From an uncultured Roseateles sp. (lineage in GTDB: Bacteria > Pseudomonadota > Gammaproteobacteria > Burkholderiales > Burkholderiaceae_C), in assembly GCF_963422335.1 (NCBI RefSeq), contig NZ_OY729424.1, positions 1,922,001-1,986,000 on the forward strand: a DNA stretch of 64,000 bases, given 5' to 3'. Under the pieces are notes generated by a model, which saw only the letters and a program-made list of their open reading frames with translations, had not been told where the DNA came from and did not search any database. The first letter of the stretch is position 1. Each line of letters begins with the position of its first letter. A program made the translations under genes and the position numbers. Positions 60,948 through 64,000 of the stretch are shown here, in pieces.

Positions 60948-61160
60948 AGCGGGAGTGCCTCGGAAATACTGGGAATGCAGTTTTCAATACCAGTCACACG
61001 TATGCATAAGCCATTGATTTATAAGGGATATTTTCTCAAAAACCGATTGCAAATCCGTTGGCCGCTGTGCACAATCTTGAACAAGAAGATGCACGCGACG
61101 CCGTGTCGCGTACGCGGATGAATGCCGGCAGCGCCGGTTCAGCTGAGGTGCTAGATCTCC

Positions 61161-61421
61161 ATGCAGCTTGTCGATACAGAACTGCAGGTGCCAATGGCAA
61201 GGGGCGCGAACGCGTTGGAGCGCGCTGTGTCGGGCCTGACTGCCGAGCAACTCGCGTGGCGCCGATTTCGCGCTGAGGGTGTGAATGTTCGGGCCTGGGC
61301 AATTGAGCGAGGCTTTCACCCCGGCCTTGTCTATTCCGTGCTGCGCGGCGAGCGCAAATGCGTGCGCGGGCAGTCTCACCAAGTGGCCGTCGCGCTGGGG
61401 CTGAAGCCCTCGGCCAGCTGA
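61161..61421 (+). CDS. small HTH DNA-binding protein
   Basis: An 86-residue protein with an HTH-like region RAWAIERGFHPGLVYSVLRGER and a conserved end VAVALGLKPSA, a pattern of small DNA-binding proteins of proteobacterial mobile elements. The ATG at 61161 has GAGGTG 10 bases upstream; an internal ATG at 61194 is the alternative. It lies between the TnsD-like and TnsA-like genes and may regulate them. Confidence 0.65.
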   Translation: MQLVDTELQVPMARGANALERAVSGLTAEQLAWRRFRAEGVNVRAWAIERGFHPGLVYSVLRGERKCVRGQSHQVAVALGLKPSAS

Positions 61422-61641
61422 CGAAACCTATCCAGAGGGTTACGGCATGCTCAAAGACCCATGAACGAAAAAAGCGCCTATGGCCTGGCAGCCGTAAGCG
61501 CTTCCCGTCCGGGGAGACCCCAGAGTCAAACTCACAGTTGAACTCTACCGGCGCGGTCGCGACGGGTCAATCTCCCCTTTGCACACTTTTGTGAACGCAG
61601 CAGCGGGCGCTGGATAGGTGCGCCCAGCAGGGGGACTTCAC

Positions 61642-61716
61642 ATGAATCAGTTGCCTACTCGCCCGGGCTCCGACGGTACTTGCATGGGCCTGATCGCGCG
61701 TGCCGAGGCCGCGTAA
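61642..61716 (+). CDS. 24-codon leader ORF coupled to the TnsA-like gene
   Basis: ATG at 61642 with a GGGGGA ribosome binding site about 7 bases upstream starts the frame MNQLPTRPGSDGTCMGL... and ends in TAA, whose last A is the first base of the tnsA-like ATG (TAATG). The layout suggests translational coupling; expression is unproven. Confidence 0.4.
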   Translation: MNQLPTRPGSDGTCMGLIARAEAA

Positions 61717-62687
61717 TGGCTGAGTTCAAAGTATCCGAGGCGAGGCTCCGCGTGATCATGCAGAGGCAATTCAACGATCGTTGGGGGGCGGAGTACGTTG
61801 CGGGGATCTTTGCTGATCCCATGGAGGCGCCCGGCATCAGCACCGGCTCCATCCTTCGTCCGCGAAAGCTTGGGTACCGAGAGTTTCATACACTCAGCGC
61901 GCCGGAAACCTTCATCTCCCTGCTTTGCCTGCATCACCCAGATTGTTGGGACATCCATGAGCAGCGGATCTTGTACCCAACGCCGCGGGCGCACTTCCTG
62001 TACGGGCATGCAAGGGCGAGCGGGCTCGCTTTCAAACCAACCCCGGGAACGATTGAAATTGCGGATTGCCTCGGCATTCGGCATCCCAAAGTTCGACTGA
62101 GAATTGGAAATGAGCCAACAAAATGGCCAATGTCGCCGTTCCCATTTTTCGGTGACTTGCTACTTTTCATGGAGGACGCCGATGGCGCGTATGCACTAAA
62201 CATCCCTGTCAAAAACAAGTTAGAAGACTTCCGAAAAAAGGGACCTAGCTCCAAACGGCCTAGCCCAGATCATGCCGACGATCCAGGAGCGGTTCTTCGG
62301 CAACGCTTGGAAGAGATGTACTACGGCGGCGCCGATATCCGTAATCAGCCGCTCGGCCTTGACCAACTGGACAAAGACCTTCGCTGGAATTTGCGCGACC
62401 TCTTCCTCGCGGACTCCACGCCCATCAATCTTTGCGCTTCACAACGGGCAAGCGCAATCGAAATCTACCGTGACGCCATTGGGCGCGATCAGCCGGCCTA
62501 CGTCGCCGCTCGCAAAGTGGAGCGCGAGTTCAAGATTCCGGAGCGCGATGCCGTGGCACTTCTGAAACAGGGCGTCTGGCGCAGGGAATTGCGTGTCGAT
62601 CTGTTTCGTCCGGTGCTGATGGACAAACCCCTGCGGCCTGGAGTCGTAGACGTTTTCGCGCGCTATTCAACTTGGTTCAAACGGTAA
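61716..62687 (+). CDS. TnsA-like endonuclease of a second Tn7-like module
   Basis: A 323-residue protein. E64 (LSAPETFISLL), DIHEQRILYP (79-88), a GTIEIADCLGIRHP segment, D147 (PFFGDLLLFMED) and VKNK (K166/K168) repeat the TnsA order E ... EQ ... LGIxHP ... D ... K seen in the tnsA at 36608-37417, with E64 at the same residue number. The C-terminal 130 residues resemble the winged-helix TnsC-binding part. It is 7 bases upstream of a gene that I read as a broken tnsB. Sequence similarity to the first TnsA is low. Confidence 0.68.
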   Translation: MAEFKVSEARLRVIMQRQFNDRWGAEYVAGIFADPMEAPGISTGSILRPRKLGYREFHTLSAPETFISLLCLHHPDCWDIHEQRILYPTPRAHFLYGHARASGLAFKPTPGTIEIADCLGIRHPKVRLRIGNEPTKWPMSPFPFFGDLLLFMEDADGAYALNIPVKNKLEDFRKKGPSSKRPSPDHADDPGAVLRQRLEEMYYGGADIRNQPLGLDQLDKDLRWNLRDLFLADSTPINLCASQRASAIEIYRDAIGRDQPAYVAARKVEREFKIPERDAVALLKQGVWRRELRVDLFRPVLMDKPLRPGVVDVFARYSTWFKR

Positions 62688-62694
62688 CAGCGCG

Positions 62695-62955
62695 ATGTAC
62701 GCCGGGGTCCAGATCCATGCACCGAACGGGTGGGGCGTCTTTCGAAAAGGGCAGCGCTACTACTTTGCGGGTGACCGTCGGGATGGCACCGTCCTAGTCG
62801 TATGGTTCATGAAGTCAAGGGGTGCTTGGCGGGTCTACACACTTACGCCATTGCGTAAAGACTTTGAGGCAGGGTTGGTCTCTGACGACCATAAGCTCAA
62901 GCAGCTAGCGGTGCAGCATCGTCTGCCTGAATTGTTGATTCCCGCGCAATCCTGA
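62695..62955 (+). pseudogene. 5' fragment of a probable tnsB interrupted by an IS21-family element
   Basis: The 86 codons read WGVFRKGQRYYFAGDRRDG, TVLVVWFMKSRG and LTPLRKDFEAGLVSDDH. By position directly after tnsA, and by the pattern of a small beta domain then an FE(A)L segment, this fits a TnsB N terminus. The frame's stop codon TGA (62953-62955) is the first three bases of the terminal repeats of the IS, so the protein is cut short by insertion. Family assignment is inference. Confidence 0.5.
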
Positions 62956-62985
62956 CCCACCGTTTCCATCCAATCTTGACCCACC
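62953..62985. repeat. IS21-type multiple terminal repeats
   Basis: TGACCCACC occurs at 62953-62961 and again at 62977-62985, 24 bp apart, at the istB-proximal end. Repeated end motifs bound by the transposase are a feature of IS21. Confidence 0.6.
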
Positions 62986-63006
62986 CTTGTTAGTGCCTCT
63001 GAGGGC

Positions 63007-63795
63007 TTAGGCTGTGGGTAACTTCTTGGTCTTGGACTCCTTCTTGGTGGGTTGTGCGGAACTGTTCTTGAAGCGGTAGCTCTCGTTGCCGGTCTCAAGG
63101 ATATGGCAGTGGTGCGTGAGCCGGTCCAGCAGCGCCGTCGTCATCTTGGCATCGCCGAAGACGGTGGCCCATTCGCTGAAGCTCAGGTTCGTCGTGATGA
63201 CGACGCTGGTGCGCTCGTAGAGCTTGCTCAGCAGGTGGAACAGCAGCGCCCCGCCCGACGAGCTGAACGGCAGGTAGCCCAGCTCGTCCAGGATCACCAG
63301 GTCCATGTGAGCGAGCCGGTGAGCCATCTGGCCGGTCTTGTTGCACAGCTTCTCCTGCTCCAGCAGGTTGACCAGCTCGACCGTGGAGAAGAAGCGCACC
63401 CGTCGCCGGTGGTGCTCCAGCGCCTGCACGCCGATGGCCGTGGCCAGGTGCGTCTTGCCGGTACCAGGTCCACCGACCAGCACAACGTTCTCGGCCCGGT
63501 CCATGAACTCGCCACGGTGCAACTGCTTCACCAGCGCCTCGTTGACCTCGCTGTGCGCGAAGTCGAAGCCGGTCAGGTCCCGGTAGACCGGGAAGCGGGC
63601 CTGCTTGAGCTGGTACGCGACGGCGCGCACCTCGCGCTCGGCGGACTCGGCCTTGAGCAACTGCGCCAGGAAGGGCTGCGCCGCCTCGAAGGCCGGCGCA
63701 CCTTGCTCGGCCAGCTCACCCACGGCTTGGGCCATGCCGAACATCTTCAGCTCCCGCAGCGCGGTCATGAGCCCATTGGTTGCTGAGTCACGCAT
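63007..63795 (-). CDS. istB: IS21-family helper ATPase IstB
   Basis: A 262-residue AAA+ helper of transposition: GGPGTGKTHLATAIG (Walker A), LVILDELGYLPFSSSGG (Walker B), SVVITTNLSFSEW (sensor I), and ALLDRLTHHCHIL. Complete. The start overlaps the istA stop by 8 bases, as usual for IS21. It forms oligomers on target DNA and stimulates IstA. Confidence 0.95.
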   Translation of the reverse strand: MRDSATNGLMTALRELKMFGMAQAVGELAEQGAPAFEAAQPFLAQLLKAESAEREVRAVAYQLKQARFPVYRDLTGFDFAHSEVNEALVKQLHRGEFMDRAENVVLVGGPGTGKTHLATAIGVQALEHHRRRVRFFSTVELVNLLEQEKLCNKTGQMAHRLAHMDLVILDELGYLPFSSSGGALLFHLLSKLYERTSVVITTNLSFSEWATVFGDAKMTTALLDRLTHHCHILETGNESYRFKNSSAQPTKKESKTKKLPTA

Positions 63796-64000
63796 GGCGG
63801 ACCTTCCTCTCTTCTCGTAGTTCGTCGTAGCGATTCACATTGGCCTGAGGTTCATTGACCAGGCGCAGCGCGTGCGGCGCATCCACCGGCGGCGGCTCGG
63901 CCTTCCCATCCAGCAGCCGGTGCAGCACGTTGAGCACGTACATCTTGGTCGGCACGCCAACCTCCAGGGCCAGCTCGACGGCCGCCAGCACCGACTGCTC
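63788..64000 (-). CDS. istA: IS21-family transposase IstA, C-terminal fragment (continues beyond window)
   Basis: The last 70 codons of istA: VLAAVELALEVG, LNVLHRLLDG and a basic end RYDELREERKVRHA. The DDE core is outside the window. It runs into istB with an 8-base overlap. Confidence 0.88.
   Translation of the reverse strand, partial: EQSVLAAVELALEVGVPTKMYVLNVLHRLLDGKAEPPPVDAPHALRLVNEPQANVNRYDELREERKVRHA

Larger units (their letters stand above)
62953..64000 (-). mobile_element. IS21-family insertion sequence, partial (runs off the window)
   Basis: The istB gene, the 3' end of istA and one end with repeated TGACCCACC motifs are present. The other end and most of istA lie beyond 64000. 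It interrupts the gene at 62695. Confidence 0.85.

Noticed and set aside
61427..61490. Transcription terminator formed by AAGCGC and GCGCTT
   Set aside because: The 6-bp stem has a loop of about 20 bases and no T-tract, so it is not convincing.

Overview
The window is GC-rich DNA whose gene families (CzcI, CzcE, CzcCBA, CadR/PbrR-type MerR) and codon use fit a Burkholderiales betaproteobacterium (Comamonadaceae or Cupriavidus-like). Nearly all of it is accessory DNA: a metal-resistance island, Tn7-like transposition genes, a long defence operon, a recombinase/ParB module and an IS21-family insertion. I see no tRNA, rRNA or CRISPR array.

Bases 1-28990 are metal resistance. First comes a copper group: Met-rich protein, DUF2933 protein, methyltransferase-like membrane protein and Cu(I) P-type ATPase. 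A CzcE-like periplasmic protein and a two-component system on the minus strand follow, then a plus-strand czcI-czcC-czcB-czcA operon for Co/Zn/Cd efflux. A second efflux operon on the minus strand holds a czcI-like gene, an OMF, an adaptor, an RND pump, a PII-like regulator and a CDF transporter. Next is a pbr/cad-type lead/cadmium cluster (P-type ATPase, PAP2 phosphatase, FTR1-cytochrome c permease, divergent MerR regulator), a czcE remnant, an MFS transporter and a YnfA-like protein.

Bases 29100-37576 carry a Tn7-like transposition module: tnsA-tnsB-tnsC on the minus strand, a TniQ converging on tnsC, and a TnsD-size TniQ divergent from that TniQ. If the element end is near tnsA, as in Tn7, the metal genes to the left would be its cargo.

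Bases 37577-53493 are defence. A lone DUF2971 gene is followed by eight minus-strand genes in about 15 kb, most joined by overlapping stop/start codons: type III Res, DUF262-HNH, type III-like Mod, then an ABC-three-component (ABC-3C) set (PD-(D/E)XK protein, middle component, DUF3732-like ATPase), an unrecognised coiled-coil protein and a ParE-like/UvrD helicase. A perfect 18-bp palindrome lies upstream of the first gene. I think this hybrid operon is the most likely undescribed system here.

Bases 53794-57746 hold a large serine recombinase coupled to two ParB-like proteins and a small Cys-rich protein whose 3' end contains an in-frame 81-bp duplication. Bases 57865-62955 look like a second, divergent Tn7-like module: an XRE regulator behind a 36-bp nested palindrome, a short TniQ, a TnsD-like protein, a small DNA-binding protein, a TnsA-like nuclease and the first 86 codons of a probable tnsB, cut off by an IS21-family element that runs off the right edge.
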